From JAJTZA01 sp041744075 (GTDB taxonomy: Bacteria; Verrucomicrobiota; Verrucomicrobiia; Chthoniobacterales; Terrimicrobiaceae), in assembly GCA_041744075.1 (NCBI GenBank), contig JBGTLQ010000232.1:1-18806 (forward strand): DNA of 18,806 bases, read 5' to 3'. Every line of letters starts with the position of its first letter. The stretch's first letter is position 1. Of the stretch, positions 6,073-13,770 are shown piece by piece. Both the position numbers and the translations under genes were made by a program. Under the pieces are notes generated by a model, which saw nothing but the letters and a program-made list of their open reading frames with translations, had not been told where the DNA came from and searched no databases.

Positions 6073-6080
6073 TGCCGAAC
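6073..6080 (-). other. solitary integron core site at the array boundary
   Basis: On the minus strand GTTCGGCA lies 4 nt before the ATG of cassette I. It has no paired arms upstream, unlike the attC sites, so it is either an attI-type core or the remnant of an attC whose outer part was lost. It marks the proximal limit of the array. Confidence 0.5.
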
Positions 6081-6089
6081 AGTATTATT

Positions 6090-6126
6090 GAGTCGCCGGC
6101 GACATAACTCCTACAAATGTCGCCTC
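6090..6126. repeat. REP-like palindrome
   Basis: GTCGCCGGCGAC (6092-6103) is a perfect palindrome, and GGCGACAT (6098-6105) also pairs with ATGTCGCC (6117-6124). Read on the minus strand, TGTAGGAG precedes the palindrome, resembling the GTAG-headed REP elements mobilised by RAYT transposases. Only one copy is visible here. Confidence 0.4.
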
Positions 6127-6216
6127 AAAAGGCAGACTTAGTCCACGGCGTCTCATTGGGCTTTTTTAGCCGCACGGAGACCCCTATTCAAGAAAATTGA
6201 GGATGTCAGTCAGACC

Positions 6217-6412
6217 ATGTGGTTAAGCGAGATCCAGGGGGCTTGGGCCCCCCTGCCCCAGGGCACTCAACACGTGGAGGTGAATTATTGTGGTTGTGGT
6301 CCCCTTGGGGCTTTGAGTGTGCAGCATTCAATTCAGAGGCGTGGGCAAGAAAGAGAGTTGGTGCAGGAACCAGCATGGATTCCCTTCCGTGGGAAGGTTG
6401 CGGGTGGCGGAA
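6217..6412. other. GC-rich segment with several hairpins, possible structured RNA
   Basis: Four stems stand out against the AT-richer flanks: CAGGGGG/CCCCCTG (6235-6255), CACTCAA/TTGAGTG (6264-6319) enclosing CCCCTTGGGG (6301-6310), GTTGGT/ACCAGC (6358-6375) and CCTTCC/GGGAAGG (6383-6397). GCCCCA at 6255-6260 could instead pair with TGGGGC at 6306-6311, giving alternative folds. Overlapping short ORFs exist in several frames, but none has convincing protein-like composition. It matches no RNA family I know. The direction is undecided. Confidence 0.3.
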
Positions 6413-6471
6413 AAAAATGAATGGCGCGAATTGATACGATCGGAACGGAGCTTCTTGGGCTTGGGGTTCTG

Positions 6472-6504
6472 GAAATTCGTGATTATTCCTGAAATTCGTG
6501 GTCC
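6472..6504. repeat. triple short repeat, ATTCGTG type
   Basis: ATTCGTG, ATTCCTG and ATTCGTG start at 6475, 6485 and 6494, giving a degenerate three-unit repeat with a 9-10 nt period ending in GGT. Similar short degenerate repeats occur between genes in many bacterial genomes; their role is unclear. The rest of 6505-6637 shows nothing I can name. Confidence 0.45.
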
Positions 6505-6637
6505 AAAAAGGATTGAGAAATGTGTCGGCAAAATTTGATTACAAGGTGATCTTCCTTCGGTTGTTCGTTCTCATCAGCGCTGGAATGGGAAGAAATTTGT
6601 TCCAAATTCCTCTACGTTCTATTTAAAAATGTTTAAG

Positions 6638-6664
6638 CTTCATGCTCTTCATGTCCTTCATGGT
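6638..6664. repeat. triple 9-nt repeat, CTTCATG type
   Basis: CTTCATG occurs three times at exactly 9-nt spacing (6638, 6647, 6656), the last followed by GT. It has the same period and three-unit form as the ATTCGTG repeat 160 bp upstream. The stretch 6665-6787, ahead of cimA, holds a small GGCG/CGCC hairpin near 6718-6733 but no clear promoter. Confidence 0.5.
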
Positions 6665-6787
6665 AAATCTTTTCCTATTGATGATAGACAGCGAATATTT
6701 TGTGCCTTCTGTCGGACGGCGAGAGACCGCCATCCCTACCAATAAGAGTTGAGGCACGGGCCTTGTCTCTCTATAGTCCTTGCTCCT

Positions 6788-8350
6788 ATGAATGACAAAC
6801 GAGTTACCCTTTACGACACCACGTTGCGCGACGGAACGCAGGGCACGGGGATTTCGTTTTCGATTTTGGACAAGATGCGGGTGGCCGAGCGGCTGGATGC
6901 GTTTGGGGTGGATTTTATTGAGGGTGGCTGGCCGGGGTCAAATCCGAAGGATGTCGCCTTTTTTGAAGAAGCGGCGAAGCACAACTGGAAACATGCAAAG
7001 ATTGCAGCGTTTGGAATGACGCGCAAAGGTGGCGGATCGGCGGAGAAGGATGCACAGCTTCTCACACTTCTGGATGCCAAAACGCCGGTGGTGACCATTG
7101 TGGGTAAAACGTGGAAGGTGCATGTCACTGAGGTTTTTGGTGTGGCCCCTGAGGAAAACCTTGCGATGATCGCTGACACGGTCCGTTTTTTGAAGGCGCA
7201 GGGGCGTGAGGTTTTTTATGATGCCGAGCATTTTTTTGATGGTTTCCGGGATGATCGTGAATACGCACTTGAGACGCTGAGGGCGGCTCGGGATGCCGGG
7301 GCGGACTACCTGGTGTTGTGTGACACGAACGGTGGGTCTTTGCCGCAATTTGTAGGTGAGGCCACGGAGGATGTGGTTTCCCACCTTGCCTGCCCGGTGG
7401 GGATTCACACTCACAATGACAGTGGCCTGGGAGTTGCGAATGCCCTTGCGGCGATCGAGGCCGGAGCCAGTCAGGTCCAAGGCACGATCAATGGTTACGG
7501 GGAGCGGGTGGGCAACTGCAATCTCACAACCGTGATCCCCAATCTGGAATTAAAGATGGGCATCTCCGCGGTGAAGGACCTTTCAGGACTTCGCGACCTC
7601 TCGGCCTTTGTGGACGAGTTAGCCAATGTGCCGCAGGACATTCGTGCTCCCTATGTGGGATCAGCGGCTTTCACTCACAAGGGCGGTCTGCATGTTCATG
7701 CCGTGCAAAAACTTGCCCTTGCCTACGAACATGTGGAACCCGCCAAGGTCGGGAACTACCAAACGGTGGTCATCTCGGACATGTCCGGCCAGAGCAACAT
7801 CCTCGTCAAAGCCAAAGACTTGGGATTTGATCTCGAAAAGGGCTCACCTGAGGTCGCGGCTATCCTTCGCGAAATCAAGGAGGCGGAATCCTGTGGCTTT
7901 GAGTTCGAAGCGGCTGAGGCCTCTTTCGAGCTCCTCATCCGCAAGTGCCTCGGTCAGCACACTCCCCTCTTTGAACTCAAAGAATATCATTGTCATTTCC
8001 GTCACACCAAATCTGGATCCGATCCCTGTGAGGCCACGGTGAAGCTGATGGTTGATGGGACTCACGAATACACAGTTGAAGAAGGCGATGGGCCAGTCAA
8101 TGCGCTGGACGCTGCCTTGCGGAAGGCTCTTCGCCCATTTTATCGCTGGATCGATGACATCACCCTCGCTGACTACAAGGTTCGGATCGTGGACGGCACT
8201 CGCGGCACCGCAGCCAAGACCCGCGTCTTGATTGTTTCTTCTGCAGGCCACAAAACATGGGGGACGGTTGGTGTGTCAGACAATATCATCCAAGCCAGTT
8301 GGCTGGCGTTGGTGGACAGTTTCGAGTTTTATCGTCATCACAAGGCGTAG
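6788..8350 (+). CDS. cimA: (R)-citramalate synthase, CimA family
   Basis: Encodes 520 aa from ATG at 6788 (MNDKRVTLYDTTLRDGTQ); the in-frame TTG at 6749 adds residues that do not fit the family. It condenses pyruvate with acetyl-CoA to citramalate, the first step of a threonine-independent isoleucine route. The N-terminal TIM barrel has the HMGL-like signature TLYDTTLRDGTQ (7-18), HTHNDSG (207-213) with the metal-binding histidines, and NGYGERVGNC (235-244). A linker and a C-terminal LeuA-type regulatory domain (about 395-515, containing the EAxVKLMVDG and DGxRGTAAKTRVLI blocks) follow. Length and layout match the long citramalate synthase type rather than 2-isopropylmalate synthase or homocitrate synthase, although paralogues cannot be fully excluded. 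It is monocistronic, convergent with the next gene. Confidence 0.92.
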   Translation: MNDKRVTLYDTTLRDGTQGTGISFSILDKMRVAERLDAFGVDFIEGGWPGSNPKDVAFFEEAAKHNWKHAKIAAFGMTRKGGGSAEKDAQLLTLLDAKTPVVTIVGKTWKVHVTEVFGVAPEENLAMIADTVRFLKAQGREVFYDAEHFFDGFRDDREYALETLRAARDAGADYLVLCDTNGGSLPQFVGEATEDVVSHLACPVGIHTHNDSGLGVANALAAIEAGASQVQGTINGYGERVGNCNLTTVIPNLELKMGISAVKDLSGLRDLSAFVDELANVPQDIRAPYVGSAAFTHKGGLHVHAVQKLALAYEHVEPAKVGNYQTVVISDMSGQSNILVKAKDLGFDLEKGSPEVAAILREIKEAESCGFEFEAAEASFELLIRKCLGQHTPLFELKEYHCHFRHTKSGSDPCEATVKLMVDGTHEYTVEEGDGPVNALDAALRKALRPFYRWIDDITLADYKVRIVDGTRGTAAKTRVLIVSSAGHKTWGTVGVSDNIIQASWLALVDSFEFYRHHKA

Positions 8351-8444
8351 ATGGCGGATACCCAGAGGGCATTGATTTCCGATTGCTGATTTCCAATGCC
8401 TTTCGATCGGCGCTCGCAGATCAAAGTCATCACTCGAGAAATTG

Positions 8445-8485
8445 AACCGCTGAAGGCAGGCGGTCCTACCGGGATATCAGCGGCT
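8445..8485 (-). terminator. candidate terminator/hairpin at the end of the oxoamine synthase gene
   Basis: AACCGCTGA (8445-8453) pairs with TCAGCGGCT (8477-8485) over 8-9 bp. It overlaps the stop codon of the minus-strand gene at 8466 and is followed on that strand by an AATTTC stretch. There is no strong U run. It sits between two convergent genes. A second weak stem, GGCATTG/CAATGCC, lies at about 8369-8400 just after cimA. Confidence 0.35.
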
Positions 8486-9806
8486 CGAGATGTTTGCCAT
8501 TGGTCGAAACGCTCTTGGCGGTGACTTTTTCGGTTTTGGAATTTTCTTCGGTATCCAACCGGAAATCGAAAACCCCTTTCCGTCGGCCCTGTTCTGTGTA
8601 GGCGGGATCATCAAACGTCCCCAGCTCGTTGGCGATTTTTTTGAAAACCTCAAGGACTTGATCCAGATCCTCGTCCGTGTGTGTGGCCATATAGCTCGTC
8701 CGGACAATGGCTTCGCCGTATCGCACTGCGGGGTAAATCGCGGGAGTGGCAAACACCCCTTCCTCATAAAGTCGCTGGGTGAATTGAAAAGCCTTGGCTT
8801 CACTGCCTATCAAGATGGGAACAATGGGGGTTTGGGTCGTACCGATTTTGAATCCAATGGACCGGAATCCTTCGTGCATTTTGTAGGTGTTGCGCCAGAG
8901 CGCATCGATGCGCTCAGGTTCTTCCTGCATGAGTTGAAGAGCTTTGAGGACCCCTCCGGCCACCGCAGGGGCCAGTGATGCGGTGAAGATCAGGCAGCGC
9001 GCCCTGTGCTTGAGAAATTCAATCATCTCAGCATCCCCAGCCACAAAACCACCCATGGAACCCAAAGATTTTGAGAAAGTCCCCATCGTGATGTCCACCT
9101 CGTCATTCAATCCAAAATGATGGACGGCTCCGCGGCCTTGCGGACCGAGGACACCCAGGGAATGGGCTTCATCGACATAGATGCGAGCGCCGAACTCTTT
9201 GGCGAGTTCCATTTGAGGCGGCAGGTCAGCAATGTCGCCGGACATACTAAAAACCCCATCCATCACAATGAGTTTACCGGCTTCTTCAGGAAGGCGCTTG
9301 AGGCGGTTGTGGAGTGAGACTGGCGAGTTGTGGCGGTAGGGAACAAGCTTGGCGGGTGCAAATTGGCAACCATCAATGATGCTCGCATGGTTTTCGCGAT
9401 CACACAAAATCGCATCACCTTCTTCGGTGAGGGAAGCAAGAGCTCCCTGATTCGCAAAAAAGCCGGTGGAGAAAAGCAGAACCGCCTCGCGTTGAAGGAA
9501 GGCAGCCAAGGCCTCTTCCAACTCGACATGAAGTTTGATGGTGCCGTTCAGGAGTCGTGAACCGGTGCAGCCAGCGCCGAATTTGCGCGTCGCATCGCAG
9601 GCGGCCTCAATAACGCGTTCATCTTGAGCCAGGCCAAGGTAGTTATTAGACCCGATCATGATCTTGCGCTCGCCGTCGCAAATCACATGATTCCCGATGG
9701 TTTCGTCTATGCAACGAAAATACGGATAGAAGCCCTGCGCTCTTGCGTCGGAACTATCCCGGTATTCCCGGCATTTCTGATATAAATCTCTCGCCTTATG
9801 GGGCAT
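8466..9806 (-). CDS. PLP-dependent alpha-oxoamine synthase, serine palmitoyltransferase-like
   Basis: Encodes 446 aa from ATG at 9806, which has GGAG about 12 nt upstream; the TTG at 9824 is a weaker start. Enzymes of this family condense an amino acid with an acyl-CoA by decarboxylation. Visible motifs: SNNYLGLA near 53-60, a TGSRLLNGT block near 81-89, DEAHSLGVLG (213-222) with the PLP-contacting Asp and His, and GTFSKSLGSMGGF (242-254) with the Schiff-base lysine at about 246. The TFSKS form is closer to serine palmitoyltransferase than to KBL or BioF, which usually have a different Lys block. The last 45 residues are a low-complexity charged tail. A role in sphingolipid synthesis is inferred; BioF or 2-amino-3-ketobutyrate CoA ligase remain alternatives. 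Confidence 0.85.
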   Translation of the reverse strand: MPHKARDLYQKCREYRDSSDARAQGFYPYFRCIDETIGNHVICDGERKIMIGSNNYLGLAQDERVIEAACDATRKFGAGCTGSRLLNGTIKLHVELEEALAAFLQREAVLLFSTGFFANQGALASLTEEGDAILCDRENHASIIDGCQFAPAKLVPYRHNSPVSLHNRLKRLPEEAGKLIVMDGVFSMSGDIADLPPQMELAKEFGARIYVDEAHSLGVLGPQGRGAVHHFGLNDEVDITMGTFSKSLGSMGGFVAGDAEMIEFLKHRARCLIFTASLAPAVAGGVLKALQLMQEEPERIDALWRNTYKMHEGFRSIGFKIGTTQTPIVPILIGSEAKAFQFTQRLYEEGVFATPAIYPAVRYGEAIVRTSYMATHTDEDLDQVLEVFKKIANELGTFDDPAYTEQGRRKGVFDFRLDTEENSKTEKVTAKSVSTNGKHLEPLISR

Positions 9807-9964
9807 GGCAAATGTTGTCTCCAATGTTCAGCGCCTTTGCGCTTCGTGTAAACCTTTTTCGCATGCCAAAGGCTTTTGGGTGCCAAAGATATTCGGAATC
9901 TCCTGAATGGCAGAATATTGCAACAGCTGGTTTCCCACGGAGTCTGGACGCAATCGGATGGTGC

Positions 9965-12295
9965 TCAGGAAGCCTTGGCAGCGGCTTTTTCGGTTTCAAG
10001 AATTTCCTTGCGGATGCTGCGCCCACTGAGGCGCGACCACCAATAAACGATGGGAGAAGCCACAAAGATTGAGGAATATGTTCCAACAAAAAGTCCCACC
10101 AGAATCGCAAACGAGAAATCCCGGAGAACGGCTCCACCAAAGAAATAGAGGGCCGAAACGGAAAGGATCGTGGTTCCGCCTGTGAGGATGGTGCGGCCCA
10201 AGGTGTCGTTGATGGCCGTGTTCATGATGATACGGATTCCGCCACGCTCGCTATTTTTCAGGGCCTCGCGGATGCGATCAAAGACCACAATGGTGTCATT
10301 GATGGAGTAACCGGCAATGGTGAGGACGGCACCGACCATAACCAAAGACAACTCGCCTCCCACCAGGGAGAAGATGCCAAGGGTGATCACCACGTCATGG
10401 ATAACGGCAGCCACAGCTCCCAGAGCAAACGAGAACTCAAACCGGAACGTGACATAGATCAGAATGCCGAGCATGCCCAACGCAAGAGCCCACAGGGATC
10501 GTTTGGCAAATTCCATACCGATGAGAGGACCCACGGTGTCTTGGGCGACGGGAGTGATCCCACGATCCGGGAAGCTACTAACCAACTGGTCAAGGACTTG
10601 CTGCGACGTGCCACTTGGGCTGCGCAGCGAAAGCATTTCTTTCATACCCTCCCGCTCAAACTGGATGGGAATATCGCCCAAACCAAGGGTTGCGACGGAC
10701 TCACGGGCTTCCACAAGAGTGACGGGAGTGGTTGAGTCCACTATCAGCAAATCACCACCCCGGAAATCGATGCCCAGATTTTTCTCCCCGCGCATGGAGA
10801 TGGCGGCCACGGAGCCCGCCAATAAGACAAGAGAAAGAATCATCGATGCCCAGCGCATCCCAAGAAAATCGAAACGCTTTTTGGGAATGAGGTCCAACAT
10901 CGTAATTTTCTTCACGTGGAAAACATCCACAAGGAACCGGAAGATCGTGCGGGTAAGGATTAGTGCCGAGAACATGCTCGCGATGATGCCGAGGGTGAGT
11001 GTGACGGCGAACCCACGGACTGAACCTGTGGCTTGCCAGATCAGGATCACGGCCGTGATGAGTGTCGTAAGGTTCGCATCAAAGATGGCGCTAAATGCCT
11101 TGTCATAAGCCGCATCAATCGCGGCAGAGAGGGATTTGCCATTTTTGAGCTCCTCACGCAGGCGTTCATAGATCAGCACGTTGGCATCCACAGCCATGCC
11201 AACAGTCAGAATGATGCCGGCAATACCCGGCAAGGTGAGCACGAAGTGGAACATGCCCATCAAACCAAAAAGCAAAACCAAATTCACCAAGAGACCGGTG
11301 ATGGCGATAATTCCCGGAACCTGATAGTAGATCAGGATAAAGACAATCGTGAGGGCAAGGCCGGTTATGCCCGCCAAGAGGCCGCTTTTGATGGAATCCG
11401 CACCAAGCGTTGCTGAAACACTGCGGGTCTCTTCGATTTCCAACGGAACACGCAAAGGATTTTCCAACGCGCTGGCGAGATCACGAGCTTCTTTGTCGCT
11501 GAATCGACCGGTGATCACCGCACTGCCGCCATAGATAGGCTCGTTCACTTGGGGGGCGCTTTGAATTTCGCCATCAAGCAAAATGGCAAGTTGGCCGCGT
11601 GTGGGAGCCAAGGCCGCCGTCAAATCGCCGAAAAGTTTTCCACCCTCGGCATCCAAATTCAGAGAAACGCCATAACCAGCATTATCGAAGTAGGCATAAG
11701 CGCGACGAACGTGATCTCCGGAAAGTTCGGCCCGCTTTTTGATGAGAAGCTTTCTCTCAACGTCCTCACCTTCTATAAAATCTTTGTAAGTTTTGATCAC
11801 CAGACCCGGTGGCAGGATCTCCTCCCCGGCTTCGATGCGGGCAATCCGCTCCTCGCCCCCGGGAGCCACCGAAGCAAACTCCAGCTTTGCCACGCGTTGG
11901 AGGTCAATTCTGGTTTTCTCAATTTGATCAGTGTCCAGGAGAGGGATCTGAACCAAAATGCGATCCCGACCTTGCGGGGTGATTAGCGGTTCGGCGCCGC
12001 CGTACTCATCCACCCGTTTGCGAATGACTTCAACCGCTTGGTCAAGAAGGTCACTGGTCAGAGCCTCTTCGTTTTGAGGCGTCAACCGCATCAGGAAAGA
12101 GGTCCCCCCCTGAAGATCCAGTCCAAGACGGATTTTTTTCTCCGGTGGGATGATCGCCTCCAAACACAACACCACCAAAAACACGGTCAGGACCACCCCC
12201 AACCAGCGCTTCCTGCGGTTTTCTTCCGTGAAGAAATACCAACCGAAGAGAATCAATAGCGCAATACCTGCGGTAAACGTGATGGCGGGACTCAT
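9965..12295 (-). CDS. secDF: protein translocase subunit SecDF (fused SecD-SecF)
   Basis: Encodes 776 aa from ATG at 12295. This RND-type membrane protein uses proton motive force to pull exported proteins through SecYEG on the outer side of the membrane. The SecD half shows GLDLQGGTSFLM (58-69), a periplasmic P1 domain (about 70-300) and helices including AGIILTVGMAVDANVLIYERLREE. The SecF half shows LGIDFRGGDLLIV, a short periplasmic domain, then GYSINDTIVVFDRIRE and a final helix. Two hydrophobic helices precede the SecD signature (3-22 and 31-49), one more than in typical SecD. It lies 39 bp downstream of yajC in the same direction, the usual order. Confidence 0.95.
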   Translation of the reverse strand: MSPAITFTAGIALLILFGWYFFTEENRRKRWLGVVLTVFLVVLCLEAIIPPEKKIRLGLDLQGGTSFLMRLTPQNEEALTSDLLDQAVEVIRKRVDEYGGAEPLITPQGRDRILVQIPLLDTDQIEKTRIDLQRVAKLEFASVAPGGEERIARIEAGEEILPPGLVIKTYKDFIEGEDVERKLLIKKRAELSGDHVRRAYAYFDNAGYGVSLNLDAEGGKLFGDLTAALAPTRGQLAILLDGEIQSAPQVNEPIYGGSAVITGRFSDKEARDLASALENPLRVPLEIEETRSVSATLGADSIKSGLLAGITGLALTIVFILIYYQVPGIIAITGLLVNLVLLFGLMGMFHFVLTLPGIAGIILTVGMAVDANVLIYERLREELKNGKSLSAAIDAAYDKAFSAIFDANLTTLITAVILIWQATGSVRGFAVTLTLGIIASMFSALILTRTIFRFLVDVFHVKKITMLDLIPKKRFDFLGMRWASMILSLVLLAGSVAAISMRGEKNLGIDFRGGDLLIVDSTTPVTLVEARESVATLGLGDIPIQFEREGMKEMLSLRSPSGTSQQVLDQLVSSFPDRGITPVAQDTVGPLIGMEFAKRSLWALALGMLGILIYVTFRFEFSFALGAVAAVIHDVVITLGIFSLVGGELSLVMVGAVLTIAGYSINDTIVVFDRIREALKNSERGGIRIIMNTAINDTLGRTILTGGTTILSVSALYFFGGAVLRDFSFAILVGLFVGTYSSIFVASPIVYWWSRLSGRSIRKEILETEKAAAKAS

Positions 12296-12334
12296 ATAAA
12301 AACTGGGTCAGGGGCAAAAAACCTAAAAATGGGA

Positions 12335-12679
12335 TTAGCTGTTTGGAAGGGAATCCTCAGATTTCTCGATACCCACAACCGCCGAGCGATCAAACTCCAA
12401 TTTCACATTGTCGGCAACTTTGATGATCACCGTGCGATCTTTGACGTTTGCAATGATGCCGTGAAGACCGGAGTTGGTGACCACTTTGTCGCCTGTCTTG
12501 AGAGCGGCCACAAGTTTTTCATGTTGCTTCTGGCGCTTCTGTTGAGGCCGGATGAGCACAAAATAGAAAAGGACAAATATGAGGATCAGCGGGAACATCT
12601 GCATCAGCAAATTGGGCTGCGGAGCAGGGTCGCCAGCGGGGGCCGCTTGGGCAATCACAAGGAGATCGAGAAATGTCAT
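12335..12679 (-). CDS. yajC: preprotein translocase accessory subunit YajC
   Basis: Encodes 114 aa from ATG at 12679. One transmembrane helix (about 28-44, MFPLILIFVLFYFVLIRP) is followed by the family hallmark RPQQKRQKQHEKLVAALKTGDKVVTNSGLHGIIANV and a small beta-rich cytoplasmic domain. It works with SecDF at the SecYEG translocon. No Shine-Dalgarno is visible. The promoter should lie in 12680-12776, where I see no certain -35/-10 pair. Confidence 0.95.
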   Translation of the reverse strand: MTFLDLLVIAQAAPAGDPAPQPNLLMQMFPLILIFVLFYFVLIRPQQKRQKQHEKLVAALKTGDKVVTNSGLHGIIANVKDRTVIIKVADNVKLEFDRSAVVGIEKSEDSLPNS

Positions 12680-12776
12680 AGGGGAGGCATTTTAGTCAGA
12701 ACCCTCAACCATGCAATCGCGAAACAAACTTTTCCTTGTTTTGGGAATTTATCATCCGTCGTCCAAATCTGAAGTG

Positions 12777-12893
12777 AAAAAGTGGGCGGGCAAGGGGACT
12801 GCCGCGCGCTCCCATTCAAGAGGCGCTTCGCGCTCGCGCCAGCTCGTTTTTCTTAGGGTGGGGCTGGGCAGTCCCCCTGCCCGCCCACTTTTT
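12777..12893. repeat. 117-bp palindromic element with 27-bp inverted ends
   Basis: The left end (12777-12803, starting AAAAAGTGGGCGGGCA) matches the inverse of the right end (12867-12893) at 26 of 27 positions. The interior contains a further hairpin, GAGGCGC/GCGCTC. No target duplication is evident. Lying 7 bp past the rmlD stop and about 100 bp before yajC, it would fold into a very stable stem and could terminate the upstream transcript. Its size and clean ends also fit a MITE or dispersed intergenic repeat. Confidence 0.6.
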
Positions 12894-12900
12894 GACAAAT

Positions 12901-13767
12901 TTAGCTGCGAGCCTTCAGGTAAGAAGCAAGGGCTTCCTGCCAAGGCCGGATTGGGACGGCGGCGATTCGTTGAAGCTTGCTGCAATCGAGCACCGTGTGC
13001 CTGGGACGGGTCGCGCGAAAAGCGGTCATGGAATCCAGTGGCACCGGGGAAACGACACGGCATCGCAGTGGCCATCCAAGCTTGTCCGCAATGGTGAGAG
13101 CTTCCTGGCCGTATTCCTGCCATGTGCAGGTTCCAAAGTTGCAAGCGTGGTAAAGTCCACCGGGAAGACCGCGTGATAGAAATGGCTCCATCCACATGGC
13201 GACATCATCGGTAAATGTTGGACTGGAAGTTTTGTCCGCCACGGCTTCGACATGATCGTCTGTGGCCGCACGTTTCAGAATCATGTCCACAAAACTCGGC
13301 TTGTCCGGTCCGAAGACCCAGGAAACCCTTACCGAAAGGTGTTCGGAAGAAGTGGCAACAACGGCCAATTCCCCCTCCAGCTTGGTTCTACCATATTCCG
13401 AGAGGGGGCGGGCCTCATCCTCCTCCGTGTAGGGCGTTGTTTGTTTTCCATCAAAAACATAGTCCGTCCCAAAATGGATCAACCTTGAATTGCGGCTTGC
13501 GGTGATTTCTGCCAAACGGGCCGGAGCTTCCGCGTTCACGAGGGCTGCAAGCCGGGGGTCATCCTCACAGGCTTCCAAGGACGTGGCCCCTGTGCAGTTA
13601 ACAACAATATCGAAGGGGAATTTCTCAAGGGCCTTCTCCAACTCGTCAACTTGGGAGATATCAATATCAGCACGGGACAGGGCGATGACATTGTGGTGAC
13701 CCCACCAAGCCCGTGCCAGCGCAGCACCAAGTCGCCCACGGGAACCAAGAAGAAGGACCTGCGCCAT
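12901..13767 (-). CDS. rfbD: dTDP-4-dehydrorhamnose reductase family protein (RmlD/RfbD-like)
   Basis: Encodes 288 aa from ATG at 13767. This is an extended short-chain dehydrogenase: Rossmann GSRGRLG (8-14), GTDYVFDG (100-107) and YGRTK with Tyr125/Lys129 as the catalytic pair. The C-terminal block around MTAFRATRPRHTVLDCSKL is characteristic of RmlD, which performs the last, NADPH-dependent step of dTDP-L-rhamnose synthesis. The usual rmlABC partners are not adjacent, so a related NDP-sugar reductase is possible. It starts 3 bp after the stop of ppgK, so the two are almost surely co-transcribed. The 117-bp palindrome follows it. Confidence 0.85.
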   Translation of the reverse strand: MAQVLLLGSRGRLGAALARAWWGHHNVIALSRADIDISQVDELEKALEKFPFDIVVNCTGATSLEACEDDPRLAALVNAEAPARLAEITASRNSRLIHFGTDYVFDGKQTTPYTEEDEARPLSEYGRTKLEGELAVVATSSEHLSVRVSWVFGPDKPSFVDMILKRAATDDHVEAVADKTSSPTFTDDVAMWMEPFLSRGLPGGLYHACNFGTCTWQEYGQEALTIADKLGWPLRCRVVSPVPLDSMTAFRATRPRHTVLDCSKLQRIAAVPIRPWQEALASYLKARS

Positions 13768-13770
13768 AAC

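Larger units (their letters stand above)
1239..6080 (-). mobile_element. integrase-less integron cassette array (CALIN), nine cassettes
   Basis: Nine minus-strand ORFs lie head to tail with intergenic palindromes between each pair. Five of the palindromes share the minus-strand layout CGAAC-AAG, a left arm, a hairpin, a right arm, then CGACG; four of those also share the central block CAGTCGCTAAAGCTCC. This is attC architecture: R'', L'', variable terminal structure, L', R'. All genes point the same way and the site always lies 3' of its gene, as in integron cassettes. Reading order is from 6080 down to 1239, so an attI/intI end would lie above 6080, but 6081-6787 encodes no tyrosine recombinase. 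Flanking genes at both ends are on the + strand. The proteins are short and mostly unrelated, which is typical of cassette cargo. Near-identical site sequences suggest a sedentary chromosomal integron. An integrase elsewhere in the genome cannot be excluded. Confidence 0.8.

Noticed and set aside
6217..6538. Overlapping short + strand ORFs and one minus-strand ORF in the gene-free region
   Set aside because: Odd composition (many Gly, Trp, Arg), no recognisable domain, and mutually overlapping frames in a hairpin-rich GC island. They look like chance ORFs.
6081..6787. Integron integrase expected at the proximal end of the array
   Set aside because: No open frame of adequate length and no tyrosine recombinase motifs are visible on either strand.
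9825..9964. Gap between secDF and the oxoamine synthase gene examined for a terminator or small gene
   Set aside because: Only short imperfect repeats are visible; nothing strong enough to annotate.
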